Positions 1-10,589 of a DNA stretch of 64,000 nucleotides are shown piece after piece (within the stretch, counting starts at the first letter, position 1; the number at the start of each line of letters is the position of its first letter). A model generated the notes under the pieces. That model was given only the letters and a program-made list of their open reading frames with translations. It ran no database searches and was not told the DNA's origin. The position numbers and the translations under genes are program-made. Source of the stretch: Viridothelium virens (taxonomy: Eukaryota > Ascomycota > Dothideomycetes > Trypetheliales > Trypetheliaceae); assembly GCA_010094025.1 (NCBI GenBank), contig ML991792.1, positions 310,001-374,000 of the forward strand. The letters run 5' to 3'.

Positions 1-870
1 ATTCTCCAAAAGTCGCTCGCCAGCAAACATTGGCATGGGAAGGGTTTTGTTCTCCTTGGCCGGCATTACTATAGCTTTGGTAGTACTTCGTTTCTTGTTC
101 TTCTTCTCACTGAAGCGGGGATCGAAATATCGATCTTGTCCCGCATACAATCCTTGCTTCAAATAGCGATGTACGATTTTGCGTTGCTTGTTCCGGTCAT
201 TCAGCTGCCAGGTAGCAGGCTCACGAAAACCTGTGGAGTTGTCCGTTTTTATCCTCTTGGCTGCATGATCCAGACCTTCATTGCTCGGTGTGGACGAGAC
301 TCGTGGTCGTAGGCTAGCACTGTGTGTGTTTCTAAGTCTCTCGATCTTCTCTTTCCCTGTCTCAAGCACGTCCCGGCCTCGCTTGCCTAAGACAGAAGCT
401 GCTGAAGTAACAGCATTTGCAGCTGCTTTAGCAGCTTTATTGAGTCGAGCCGTTCGATTACTTTTAATGGATTTCTTGGCCGATATTTTGCCGAGTGTGT
501 CTCTGGGCATTGTATCGACAGTCCAATCAAGGCCAAGCTTATGAACATTTTTTTGAGTAATATTTGGGCTTCGTCCCGCGGCGCCTTCTACCAACGTTTG
601 TCCTGAGACATTCCTAGCTGGGCTTGCCGTTCCGATTTGTTTTCCAGTACCGTTGGTGTCTTCTTCCTTAAAACGCGAGGTGCGTCTCATAGATGTTGTC
701 CTTTTTGGTGCAATTGCTTTGGGCTTTGGTTCCGAGCGCTGCTTAGGAACTCGATCTGTGAGAGTCGTGGAGCTTCCATTGTCTTCCTGGAGAGGAACAA
801 CTGTAATGCAATTCGATTCGTCAGAGTCTGACGCGTTAGAGTTCGTGCGAACCATGTTTTTTGAGGCCAT
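1..870 (-). CDS. ASH1/KMT2H-like SET-domain histone methyltransferase, N-terminal part (partial)
   Basis: One frame is open from an ATG at 870 to base 1 with no stop (290 codons), so the gene continues off the left edge. The visible part is a basic, low-complexity N-terminus followed by a conserved block at about residues 220-290 with the stretches RYLKQGLYAGQDRYFDPR and LPMPMFAGERLLEN. In fungal ASH1/KMT2H-type (H3K36) SET proteins, as I remember them, a block like this lies upstream of the AWS-SET catalytic domains. Those domains would lie outside the window, so catalytic activity cannot be judged here. An Ala/Lys/Arg-rich stretch near residues 125-145 suggests nuclear basic tails. The start is the first ATG of the open frame. 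An alternative is another SET-family protein; confidence in a chromatin role is moderate. Confidence 0.6.
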   Translation of the reverse strand, partial: MASKNMVRTNSNASDSDESNCITVVPLQEDNGSSTTLTDRVPKQRSEPKPKAIAPKRTTSMRRTSRFKEEDTNGTGKQIGTASPARNVSGQTLVEGAAGRSPNITQKNVHKLGLDWTVDTMPRDTLGKISAKKSIKSNRTARLNKAAKAAANAVTSAASVLGKRGRDVLETGKEKIERLRNTHSASLRPRVSSTPSNEGLDHAAKRIKTDNSTGFREPATWQLNDRNKQRKIVHRYLKQGLYAGQDRYFDPRFSEKKNKKRSTTKAIVMPAKENKTLPMPMFAGERLLEN

Positions 871-1381
871 CCTGGCCCTAAAAGCCACGTCTTATGGATG
901 CACGTGGTGGGAAACGCGTTATGATCGTGTCGGCTATAAAGGAGGTGGATCTTTCTTCGAACAGAGGTGCAATGGCGAAGTTCGAACAGAGTCGGTCTGC
1001 GCTTTGAAGTTCTGCACAAAATTCAATTTGTGGTGCTGGTGAATGGAGGTCGCGGCGGAGGGAGTGATGTGATAGAACATATAAACAACACGCAGTAAGC
1101 CCAACCAATCAAATTCCAGCATCGTAATGACAACGCATTCCAGCTTTACAACTTACCTCAGAGCAAACTGCCTGATTCCTGTTTCTTGCAACTTAGGCAC
1201 GCTTAAATTACTTGATTATGCTACGCTGCTAACGCTGTTGCACAAAGTATTCTCATTACAGTTCTAAGGGGTATCAAAAGTCTAACGGCTACTGAACAAA
1301 AATCCAAAATCAATAGCCCAATCATAGATTCCAGCGACTTTTGTAAGAGTCTGGCCAGAGTGGGAGAAATAAAGTCGTTAA
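871..1381. other. Intergenic, no gene seen
   Basis: Upstream region of the ASH1-like gene and downstream region of ERF2, both on the minus strand. Only short ORFs without family resemblance or splice context are present. Confidence 0.6.
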
Positions 1382-3538
1382 TCACCTCGGGGTCCTGTTA
1401 ATCGGACCTCGACCACTCGGCCCCTGAAAACCCCTCTCTTTCTTCGACTTGGCTCCAATCCTCTGCATCTCCATTCCTCCGCCCTTTTGCTCCTCACTGA
1501 GCGCAGTAGTCCTCTTTCCTCGCCTCTCACCAAACCTCTGATCCCCCTCCTCATAGTGCCTTTTGAAATGGAGGTAAGTTGGTGGACGTTGTCTCAACAA
1601 GACAATCAGTAGGTTCTTGACATAACTTCCTTGATCGAACGGGCGATGTCGGTCCTTCTTCTGGAACTTGAGGGAATTTAGATACTCATGCGTGGTCAAG
1701 CCCTGAGCCATAAGAAAATTGTGGTAGGCGAAAAGCGCAGTGGGATAGGGGGTAACCAGAACCGAGTAAATAAACATGGCGAACGGCACACGCCAGCGAT
1801 TGATTGAATCTGTAAACGAAATATTTTCACGGTTCATGTAAACTAGAATCTGTGCAAGGCTGCCACCTAGGATGAAAAGGCCAAGGAGCATGGCTGTGGT
1901 AATGAAACCGAAGAAGTAGCGATAATTCCGACGACCAATGCAATTGTTGAGCCAAAGACAATGATGGTCCTGCGTTTCGATGCAGTTGTCACAAACTCGA
2001 CAGTGATGGGTCCTTGGTGGTCTCCAGATATTGCAAGTCTTGCAATATTTTGTGGGGACTTCCATGGCGGCATCCTTTTTGTAGGCAGACGAGACCAGAA
2101 TCCATTCGCTTGTGGGAGGCCCGAGAGCAAGAGGATCCGAGTTCTCTGGAGGAGGTGGGAAGGGGTGTAGATTACGAGGTAGTATCTAATTCGTAGATTA
2201 GCATCGAAGGTAACCGAGACACTAAGGGGAAGACTTACTCCAGGATTCGTAACGGAGGCATGAAAATACGAAGACATACACATTAGAAAGATATACGCAA
2301 AAACAATGGGAATTGCCGGTGATATATTATGCCATATCCATGGCGCCCTAGGATCGTCAGCCTTAACATGCACCGAACGTAGACACTGCCGTCAAAAGTT
2401 TCGGGACTTACGAGTAGGCGAGAAATAATGCCGCCGGGAGCACTGCCAGAATGCCCGTGATGATATTGACCGGTCTGTCTCTGCTGTTCTGCAACCTACC
2501 ACCCCAACAAAATATAGTATTGCCAGTAAAGTATTCCCAATTCTTGCCTAAGTCATTCTCCTTTCCCGGATTGTGTCGTTCTTGTGGCGACATCCGAGGC
2601 GACGAGACGGTAGAGCTGAGCTTTTCGTGTCCCTGCGATCTTCTCGCTCCGGAGGAATTGTTCATGTTCTGCAATATGAAACTGGATCTGAAGGATCGTG
2701 GAGACTTTTGGGCAGACGCATTGATGGTTGCATAGTCTCTTTGACTGGTTTGGAGTTTAAGTTGTTCAGATGTCTTCTTGGCGGGGCTTTGTAGTGGTGC
2801 ATCGCTCTCTCCTCTACTCCTAATCGTATCCGGTGCCGTAGGTTCACTGGGCATCGTCGACCAATCGGGTGGATCGAGTTCGTTGGTGTCTGTACCTCTG
2901 GACGGAGGCGGTGGCTCATCCTTCTCCAGGCGAACACCAGGTGTGTTATCTGTTGTTGTAAATGAGCCAAAACTTTGTCTGTTTCCAGGAAGGAGCGCTG
3001 GGTTGCTCTGTTCATCGTGGCGAAGTGCATTCTCGCCTAGTAACGATGTCGGGCGTTGACCCCTTTGTGCCTGTAGCCTCTGGGAGCTCATGGGTCGGTA
3101 AAATGCGTGTGACGTGAGCGACGGCACATGAGTCCGACTTGTTGAACTGACAGGTCTCGACGTACTACCGCTCGTGCTCAGTGGTCGCGGAAGTGCTTGG
3201 GAGGGAAGCATGCCCCTTCGCGATGACGGTGGACCCATCTGAGACCTTCGATTGCCGGATGCTCCGGTCGTAAGAGATGATGGACGTGAAGGTGGAAGTC
3301 CCGGTTCGCCAGCAGGACCGGTTATCCCAGGTACGGTGCCACGAGTTTCGCCGGCTGAAGAGGTACGCGGTCTTCCGTCAGCATGATTTTCGCCAGCTCG
3401 TCCAGTGTCGGACATTTGAGAAGAAATAACACTCGGGGCTACCACCACGTCAGAGGTCGCATCAGCAGGTACAGGCGGAACTGGAAACGAATTGGAGGGG
3501 GGCGTCGGAGGAGGACTGGTGCGAGATGGGCTCGCCAT
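1382..3538 (-). CDS. ERF2: Palmitoyltransferase Erf2 (DHHC family)
   Basis: S-palmitoyltransferase of the endomembrane system; in yeast Erf2 with Erf4 palmitoylates Ras. Model: exons 3538-2412, 2347-2239 and 2185-1382, with introns of 64 and 53 nt (gtaagt donors, both), 679 aa. The first 350 residues are a disordered S/T/P-rich tail. Then come a membrane segment ending LFLAYS, a second segment after APWIWHNISP, the linker ending LALGPPTSEW, and the cysteine-rich domain at about 459-505 with CKTCNIWRPPRTHHC and the catalytic DHHC at 485-488. Two more hydrophobic segments and a TTHEYLNS (TTxE-like) motif follow. The C-terminus is charged. The long N-terminal tail is typical of filamentous fungal Erf2. 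Family assignment is firm; the exact start is the first ATG of the exon. Confidence 0.92.
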
Positions 3539-4036
3539 TGGGTAGATTGTGTGATGTTGTACCTCCTAGCCTGCAATGTGACTGACGCATGGCCTGAAAC
3601 CAGTGATTCTGGAAGCGGGTTTCCTGGATGGGCCGAAGATGTAGATGCGGGTTGGGGATCCCGGCCGGAAGAAGCAATGGAGGCAATGGAACAGGGAGAA
3701 ATTAGTCACACATTAGATTATTTGTAAGGAGTCTTTGCAAAGGCATGAAAGATTATGGTACAGGTTTCGCAGCGGAAGGGAGGGTCGAATTGCAAGAGAC
3801 CGGATACCAGCATCATCAGGGGCATATAGTCTGTAAGTTAAATGGTCGGGATCCGTTTGTTTCCAGAGCCACTGAGGTGACTGGCGTGATATTGCAGGCC
3901 GCCATTCCTTGAATGGGCCCTGCAAATGCTGATCTCATCGTGGCGAGCCTCAACCCGCAGCACCTCTCACCCTAGTGTCTCTGTACCTCCGTAGCAACTT
4001 TCGTCACCAACTTTATTGCTCTTCCCCGCCCACACC
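3539..4036. promoter_or_regulatory. Divergent promoter region ERF2 / small mitochondrial gene
   Basis: 498 bp separate two divergently transcribed genes. No ORF with coding character is seen. No specific site was recognised. Confidence 0.5.
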
Positions 4037-4580
4037 ATGTCCTCTATCGTCGGCCGAACAGCTTTCAGAGCGACTCGTTCTCTTCGGGCAGCAGGCCCCA
4101 ATGCTGGTACCGGCGCTGCCGATGCGAGTGCAGCAGAGGGCGCGAGTGCGCTCTCTAAAGGTGCGAGGAGAGATCCAGAGCTCTACGTAAGCTTGAACGC
4201 CGTGGTAAAATCTTGTAGCTCTTTTCCGACTGACAATTTCTGACACTAGACTCTTGGTTTCATCATGACTTGTGCATTCGCAGGCGCAGGCTACTACTTC
4301 TCCACAAAACCAACTTCTGCCATCTCGGAAAATCCAGTTCCTAAGGTTCCTGGCAGTGAGCCATGGAATACTGGAGGCTCAGGCAAATACCAATACCATC
4401 CAGGTGGAGATACAAGTGCGGGAAAGAAAGAGGCTCCCAGTGCCCTCAACACCGTCATTATTCCAAATGTTACCTTGCCAAAGGTATGCTACTTACCCTT
4501 CCCTTTTCTCTCTGACTGGGCTGAAATGATGACAGGAGTTACACGACAAGTACAACAAATGGGGCAAAGACGACTACTGA
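4037..4580 (+). CDS. Conserved small mitochondrial single-pass protein
   Basis: Three exons: 4037-4186, 4250-4483 and 4536-4580, 142 aa. Phases close exactly and donors are gtaagc and gtatgc. The N-terminus (MSSIVGRTAFRATRSLRA) is Arg-rich and lacks acids, as in a mitochondrial presequence. A single hydrophobic segment (GFIMTCAFAGAGYYF) lies at about residues 52-67. It is followed by a hydrophilic domain with EPWNTGGSGKYQYHPGG and a C-terminus ELHDKYNKWGKDDY. The pattern resembles small fungal inner-membrane proteins, but I cannot name a function. The third exon codes only 14 residues and is supported by the conserved-looking KYNKWGKDDY tail and a clean acceptor. The upstream ATG at 4016 is in frame but would mask the presequence. 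Confidence 0.75.
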
Positions 4581-4737
4581 TTGAAAAATATAAGTTTGAT
4601 ACCACGAGGGCACTGACGATTGAAGGAAAGATCGAGCATCCAACACAAGCCAATTCGCAAAATTCGGTGATTAGATAGAGCTATCTGCATGACAGCCTCA
4701 AGCATTGTGTTCTTATCAGCATGGCCCTCGGCTTGCC

Positions 4738-5445
4738 TTAAATTTCAAGATCTTTCTCAACAGCTGGAACTATCTTTTCAATCTCCAGCCTCGATGCCAT
4801 CTCCTCCACGAAGGCTCGACCAACCTCTTCTACAATTCCTCCCCTCACACCCTCTGCCTCAAGGCTAGTCGTCTTCTTTCCCTCCAGTCCACACGCTACA
4901 ATTCGTTCGAACCACCACAAGTCTGTACACACATTCAAGCCAATGCCGTGACTCGTGACGTGCCTCCTAAGATGGATACCCAATGCTGCAATTTTTTTCT
5001 CAGGTGTCGTCCAGACTCCTGGATTCTCGGTTGTCATCCCTTTGATACCATATCGTGCACATGTGGCAATGACACTGCGCTCAAGCAGACAGACATAGTC
5101 CCGAGGGGAGATGCCATGACGCTTCAGGTCAATGATCGGATACGCCACTAATTGTCCTGGTCCGTGGAAAGTTGTCTGTCCTCCACGCAAGGCTTCCACA
5201 AAGTCCGCTCTCCCTCCATCACGTAGATATTTCAGTTGTTCTTCTGAAACAGAACCAATGTCGCGGCGACCATATGTATATACAGGGTGAAATTGGGCTG
5301 TCATAATGGTGGGGCGGGGAGGCTCGGACTGAGGTGGACGTGGATGTGCTTTGTACGCCAGAAGGCGGGAGACTAGGCGGTCTTGGATAGAGGCGACATC
5401 TTGGTATTTCGAGACTCCTGGTATCGCAAAATGCGAAAGTCTCAT
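4738..5445 (-). CDS. LIP2: Lipoyl(octanoyl) transferase (octanoyltransferase)
   Basis: Mitochondrial enzyme that moves the octanoyl group from acyl carrier protein to lipoyl domains (for example GcvH and the 2-oxoacid dehydrogenase E2 subunits), first step of protein lipoylation. Single exon, 235 aa, close to the usual size. LipB hallmarks are visible: RGGQTTFHGPGQLV at residues 87-100, the KIAALG segment with the catalytic Lys at about 151, SHGIGLNV at 165-172, and IVACGLEGK with the catalytic Cys at 185. The N-terminus MRLSHFAIPG begins the fold directly. No clear separate presequence is seen, so an upstream exon cannot be excluded. The stop lies 157 bp from the end of the convergent upstream gene. 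Confidence 0.93.
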   Translation of the reverse strand: MRLSHFAIPGVSKYQDVASIQDRLVSRLLAYKAHPRPPQSEPPRPTIMTAQFHPVYTYGRRDIGSVSEEQLKYLRDGGRADFVEALRGGQTTFHGPGQLVAYPIIDLKRHGISPRDYVCLLERSVIATCARYGIKGMTTENPGVWTTPEKKIAALGIHLRRHVTSHGIGLNVCTDLWWFERIVACGLEGKKTTSLEAEGVRGGIVEEVGRAFVEEMASRLEIEKIVPAVEKDLEI

Positions 5446-6400
5446 AGATGGCTTTGGCGAAATGTTGCATGTAGTTAGGAACGGTTACGGGTTGTCAAAT
5501 GTAGTCGTTGATCAGAGGCGCATTCGTTTTTCTGGGGGCGCGAGGGAGCGCCAAGCGAGCTGACAGCCCGTAACTGTACAGAGTAAAGCGGGCGATGTTG
5601 TCATCAGGCCGACTAGATTCTGACTCATTTGTGAATATGTATATATATATCGTCTCCATAGCCGTTCCCAAGTTTCATATTCCCTTAGAATAATATCCAA
5701 GCAAAGGCAAAAGACCGTCACCCATGAGCAGGTATGTATTTTGAACTAAGGCCCGTTCGACCCTTATCATGGCATTCTCCGTCCTTGCGAGATTATTTGG
5801 GATCAGCACATTCCAAAGAGGTAGTGTACAATAAAATTTCATCTCTTGATATTTCATCATGTTCGATATCCTCAACGGCTTCAATTCTTGTTCAATGGCT
5901 TGCTTCTTCGATCCCTGTATATTCTCCGCTAATCACTGTATCTTTTGCGGGCGGCCGGGCGTTATCTAAAAACAAGCTAGCCTGATCCCCAAGGCCACCA
6001 TGACCCAATTGGAGAGGAACTTCAAGTACCTATCACCTACCAAATGGTGGCATACCCCTCATATGGCAAGCGACCTGCCTTCTGAGGAGCCGTCTCGGCA
6101 TAGTACGCAGCACTGACAGTTTTCATGCCTTCGGTTTCCCCGTGTCACGGTGATCAAATCTCAGATCCACAGATAAGAATTCTAGAACGTGACTTCATTC
6201 TGCAGATATGAGCGGATCCATGATGGCATCTGCCGAACACAGTCTGCCGCCCAAATAGGAAACAGCATGTGTGACCGGGGATCCCCTTATCTACGGAAAA
6301 TTATCCATATAAATGCAACTTGCGCTCCAACCCCGCATATCCTGGAGTTTCTCTTGCGGTACAACGGAAGCGACTCTGGCAGAGGGAAGAGACCGCGAAA
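5446..6400. promoter_or_regulatory. Divergent promoter region LIP2 / OPT transporter
   Basis: 955 bp between two divergent genes. Only short unrelated ORFs occur on both strands. I see no RNA gene or repeat. Confidence 0.5.
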
Positions 6401-9083
6401 ATGCCAAGCATCCGACGTCCGTGGCCCGTGTCACGTCGTGATACTGACGCAGTGCAAGGCAACAGCTCTTCTTCACCGGAGTCCATTGAGATGACTAGCG
6501 ATGACAAGACAGGAGCTACCACCACCGCAAACCCGGTCGAAGCTGAGAAGGATCTGAAGAAGTTCAAGAAGCTCCATCAATGGGACTTCAACCTCGAGAG
6601 CTCCAAGCGGGATGCCATCGAGAATGCAGTCAAATCGCATGATGTCGAAGCCGAAGTTCAGATTGATCAGGAACTCGAGGAGAATTCACCATACCCTGAA
6701 GTTGCATCAGCCGTCCGCAATGTGGATGAAGATGTACCAGCAAATACTGTGCGCGCCTGGGTCCTTGGACTACTGTTCACTACCATTGGAAGCGCATTGA
6801 ATATGCTATTCTCTCTGAGAAATCCTCAGATTACAATCACTTCGATGTAAGTCTTATCTTCACATATCCCGGTGTCTCTCGATAACGGCATGGCAGTGTC
6901 GCGCAATTGGTCTCATACCCTGTTGGCGTCGCTTGGGCAAAATTCATGCCTACGAGACAGTTCAACACTTTCGGGCTGAGGTGGTCACTGAACCCTGGGC
7001 CATTCAATATGAAAGAACACACGCTCATCACCATCATGGCCAATATATCGTTCGGGGTAGGCCCAGCTTACAGCACTGATACTATCGAAGCGCTTCTTGG
7101 CTTCTACAAGATCAACTTGGGATGGGGGTTCAATCTCCTCTTTACCCTGGCAACCCAAGTCCGTAATCTCCCTTACCCACCTCTCTTGGGTCCTGTTGCA
7201 ATATCAACTGATTTGATCTTTATAGATGATCGGTTTCGGTCTGGCAGGAATGTTCCGGCGCTTCCTCGTCTATCCCGCTGCAATGATCTGGCCATTCATT
7301 CTTCCGAACTGCGTGCTATTCTACACTCTGCACGGCAAGAGGACTGACATCGCAGAGACGGGTGTATGGAATATCTCGCGTTACCGCTGGTTTGTGTATG
7401 TCCTGTGTGGAGCTTTCGTATGGTACTGGTTCCCTGGCTTCATCTGGCAAGGCCTTAGTATCTTTGCCTTCGTGACCTGGATTAAGCCAAACAGCCCCGT
7501 AATCAATCAGGTCTTTGGTGGCACAAGCGGCCTTTCGCTGATTCCTATCACCTTCGACTGGACCTACGTTACAGCATATATTTACAGTCCCCTAATTCCC
7601 CCTTGGCACGCCATAGCAAACACGCTTATCGGCCTCTTCGTCTTCATAATCCTGTCTGCCCTTGGTATCCACTATACTGGTGCCTGGTACTCAGAGTACC
7701 TTCCAATGAGCGATTCGAATAGCTACGATAACACTGGATCGACATACGATGTTCATAAGATTTTGACGCCTGACTTTAGGTTGGATCTCGCAGCGTATCA
7801 AAACTATTCTCCGCTCTTCCTGTCAACAACATTCGCGCTCTGCTACGGTATCAGCTTTGCTACAATTGTTGCTCTGATCTTCCACACCTTCCTCTTCCAT
7901 CGCTACGAAATATGGTATCGTGCAAAGGCTTCTCGTTCCCAGGAGGATGATATCCATATGAAACTCATGAAGCGCTACAAGGAGGCTCCAGACTGGTGGT
8001 TTGGCGGTTTCTTCCTGATCATGTTCGGGGTCGGGATGGGAGTCACCCTTGGTTACGAAACAGGACTGACGTGGTGGGCATTTATTATCGCGATCCTCAT
8101 TTCTGCAGCATGGTTCATTCCAATTGGCATGGTCCAAGCCATTACGAACATTCAAATTGGATTGAATGTGTTCACCGAGTTCCTGATCGGCTATATGCTT
8201 CCAGGCCGGCCCATTGCAATGATGTGTTTCAAAACTTTTGGCTACATCACTATGTACCAAGGCTTGATCTATACACAAGATCTCAAACTTGGTCATTACA
8301 TGAAAGTACCACCACGAACTCTATTCTGGGCTCAAGGGATTGCATGTGCGTGGGGCTCCGTCGTCCAAATCTCGGTCTTACAGTGGGCTTTTGGCGCGAT
8401 CAAAAACATTTGCGATCAACATCAAAGTGGAAGATTCTCGTGTCCGAACGGTCGGGTGTTTTTCAATGCTAGTATTATCTGGGGTCTGATCGGTCCTCAA
8501 CGGATCTTTTCCCCTGGCTCGATCTATGCCAACCTCCAATGGTAAGTCGGCCCGGTCCCCAGTTTCAGCCTGAATATCGTTAACAAAATTCACGAACAGG
8601 TACTGGCTCATTGGTGCAATTCTTCCTATTGTATTCTATACGCTTGCGAAGAGGTTTCCCGCGTCCCCCGCTCGCTACCTATCTGCACCCGTTATGCTTG
8701 GAGCACTGAACTACATTCCGCCAGCTACGCCTCTTATCTATCTGTCTTGGGGAATGGTCGGTTTCATCTTCAACAAGCTGATTAGAACCTACAGGAAAGG
8801 ATGGTGGCTGAAATACAACTACATCACAAGTGCAGCTCTTGACTCGGGATTAGCATTGAGCACCATTATCATATTTTTTGCGCTATTGTTACCTCAAGTC
8901 AACCCGCCGAGTTGGTGGGGCAATAATGTCGTATCAACAACCATGGTAAGTCAGCGAAGCATGAAAATCTACTCCGATTTTCTTAACGACGGCTAATTCG
9001 TTCGCATCGAACAGGATAACCAGGATACAGCAGTCCAAAAGACTGTAGCCTCCGGTCAGATCTTCGGACCTGCTCATTGGTAA
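6401..9083 (+). CDS. Small oligopeptide transporter, OPT family (Isp4-like)
   Basis: Proton-coupled importer of tetra/pentapeptides or related compounds at the plasma membrane. Five exons: 6401-6846, 6897-7158, 7226-8541, 8600-8945 and 9015-9083, 812 aa. Recognition rests on NPGPFNMKEHTLI (the OPT signature) in exon 2, many hydrophobic segments across residues about 120-780, and PGRPIAMMCFKTFGYI followed by LKLGHYMKVPPR. The C-terminus QIFGPAHW is hydrophilic. Intron 2 has a rare GTCCGT donor, but the reading frame (TLATQ-MIGFGLAGMF) leaves no better choice. The start could also be the in-frame ATG at 6491; both precede an acidic cytosolic tail. Substrate cannot be inferred. Confidence 0.93.
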
Positions 9084-9614
9084 AGTGACCAATTTAAAGC
9101 TGGTTGTGAAATACCTTCACCTGTACAGTCACAAGCCGAATGCTTCACGCTAATGACCCGAGATGAAATGCCGATTTATGAAGAATACTAGCGCAGAGGA
9201 GGTAGCTTCGATGGGCGACTAGGTCTCAATAAATAATACATGTAAACTGGTCGTGGTATTTAGGAATAATCTTGAACATTCTCTTTTGAGGGCTACAAGT
9301 CAAAGGGGGAGCTACAGAACATAACTGCCTTGGGCATTTAAGGAGTGCCATGATGGGTTTAGCTTGCTTAAGGTACTTTTTTTTGAACCGAAGTCTGGCA
9401 AGCCAGAGGACCTTGCGCCGGCCCGTTCCTCGCACTCTCGGTCCCGTAAAGCATCGCGTCACCGCGTCAAAGCGCGTCCCCACTTTCCGTAGCGTGCGTA
9501 CTGGTACGGATTACGGTAGCCACTTAATCATGTAAATTACACCTTTCTCCTATCTTAGGTACTCAAATACCCAGCCCACCAACCCAAATTTCCCACCCTC
9601 TGAAGTACCTTACC
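9084..9614. other. Intergenic, no gene seen
   Basis: Terminator side of the OPT gene and promoter side of the POP7-like gene. Short ORFs at 9226-9535 lack any coding support. Confidence 0.5.
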
Positions 9615-10466
9615 ATGACCTCGCAACCCCCAAAGCTGCCCCGCCTCCCCAAAAGTAAGCTCTCCCTTCCTCCCTCCTAGCCATCCAACCCCATTTCTAA
9701 CCTCCCTCCCACTGACCTCGTCCTTCCCGACCATGTAGACACCAAAATCACGAAACGCCCTCTCCTCCACCCGCCCATCCCCTCCCCCTACGCAGGCCGG
9801 CACGCCCAAAAGACCGTCTACGTCTCCGCGAAGACACCGCTCATCTCGGTTGTCAAGCGCGTGCGGGGCCTGCTCGCGCAAGTCGAAAGGCGCGCGAGCC
9901 AGAGCAAACGGGCGGGAGTTAGAGCTGGGGTAGGTGGGCGAAATGGGAAAGAGAAAGGGAAGGGGGTGGAGGGGATGAAGAGGGCGAGAAGAGGAGGAGG
10001 AGGAGGAGGAGGAGGAGGAGGAGGAGGAGGGATGGGAAGAGTCAGCAGGATGGATGACGATGAGGTAGAGGTCGAAGGCGGAGATGGGGAGGTGGGTGCA
10101 GAAGAGGTGGTGGTGAAGGGGAGCGGGAAGGCGATTGAGAAGGCGTTGCAGGTGGCGGTGTGGTTTCAGAGACAGGAGGATGTGAGGGTGGTGGTGAGGA
10201 CGGGGAGTGTGGGGGCGGTGGATGATATTGAGGTTGTGGAGGGGAAGAAGGAGAGTGGGAGACAGGAGGGGAAGGGGAAGAAGTCGGGTGGCAGCGATGA
10301 TAAGGAAGAGGATGAGGTGATGGCGGATGTTGTCAGGGAAGGGGGAGGGCAGGAGGGGGAAGTGAAGCAAGCAGACGAAGAAAAGACAGCTAACGAGATG
10401 GAGGAATTGCCTGAGAGTCGGATACGATTTACGAGCGTGGTTGAGATCGGGATCTCGTTACGATGA
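9615..10466 (+). CDS. POP7: Ribonuclease P/MRP subunit Pop7-like (Alba fold)
   Basis: Predicted RNA-binding subunit of nuclear RNase P and RNase MRP (tRNA 5' processing, rRNA ITS1 cleavage). Exons 9615-9654 and 9739-10466, 255 aa, joined in phase 1 across an 84-nt intron. The first 75 residues carry the Rpp20/Pop7 pattern, with KRPLLHPPIPSPYAGRHAQK leading into VYVSAKTPLISVVKRVRGLL. The second half of the Alba fold is recognisable late (GKAIEKALQVAVWFQ, then IRFTSVVEIGISLR at the end). Between them lies a long low-complexity insertion rich in Gly, Glu and Lys, including 13 consecutive Gly encoded by a GGA tract. Some of that insertion could vary in length between strains. Family call is good, exact internal structure less so. 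Confidence 0.72.
9991..10030 (+). repeat. (GGA)n microsatellite inside POP7-like CDS
   Basis: About 13 GGA/GAG units, translated as a polyglycine run. The repeat is in frame, so changes of one unit add or remove one Gly. Confidence 0.95.
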
Positions 10467-10589
10467 CAACCGAGAATATGATCCTTTTCCGAGTCATTAC
10501 TTAATATATACATGTAGGTCCATTCCAAGCTACCGTTCTGAGTCTGGACCTTTTCCAATTAACGGATCGTCTGCCAGAATAACGACAAT

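Noticed and set aside
653-1042. 129-codon plus-strand ORF
   Set aside because: Antisense to the ASH1-like N-terminus, which reads as a 290-codon conserved frame on the minus strand.
9555-10370. 271-codon minus-strand ORF opposite the POP7-like gene
   Set aside because: Antisense of a purine-rich low-complexity region; its protein is only His/Pro/Leu/Ser runs and lacks introns or motifs.
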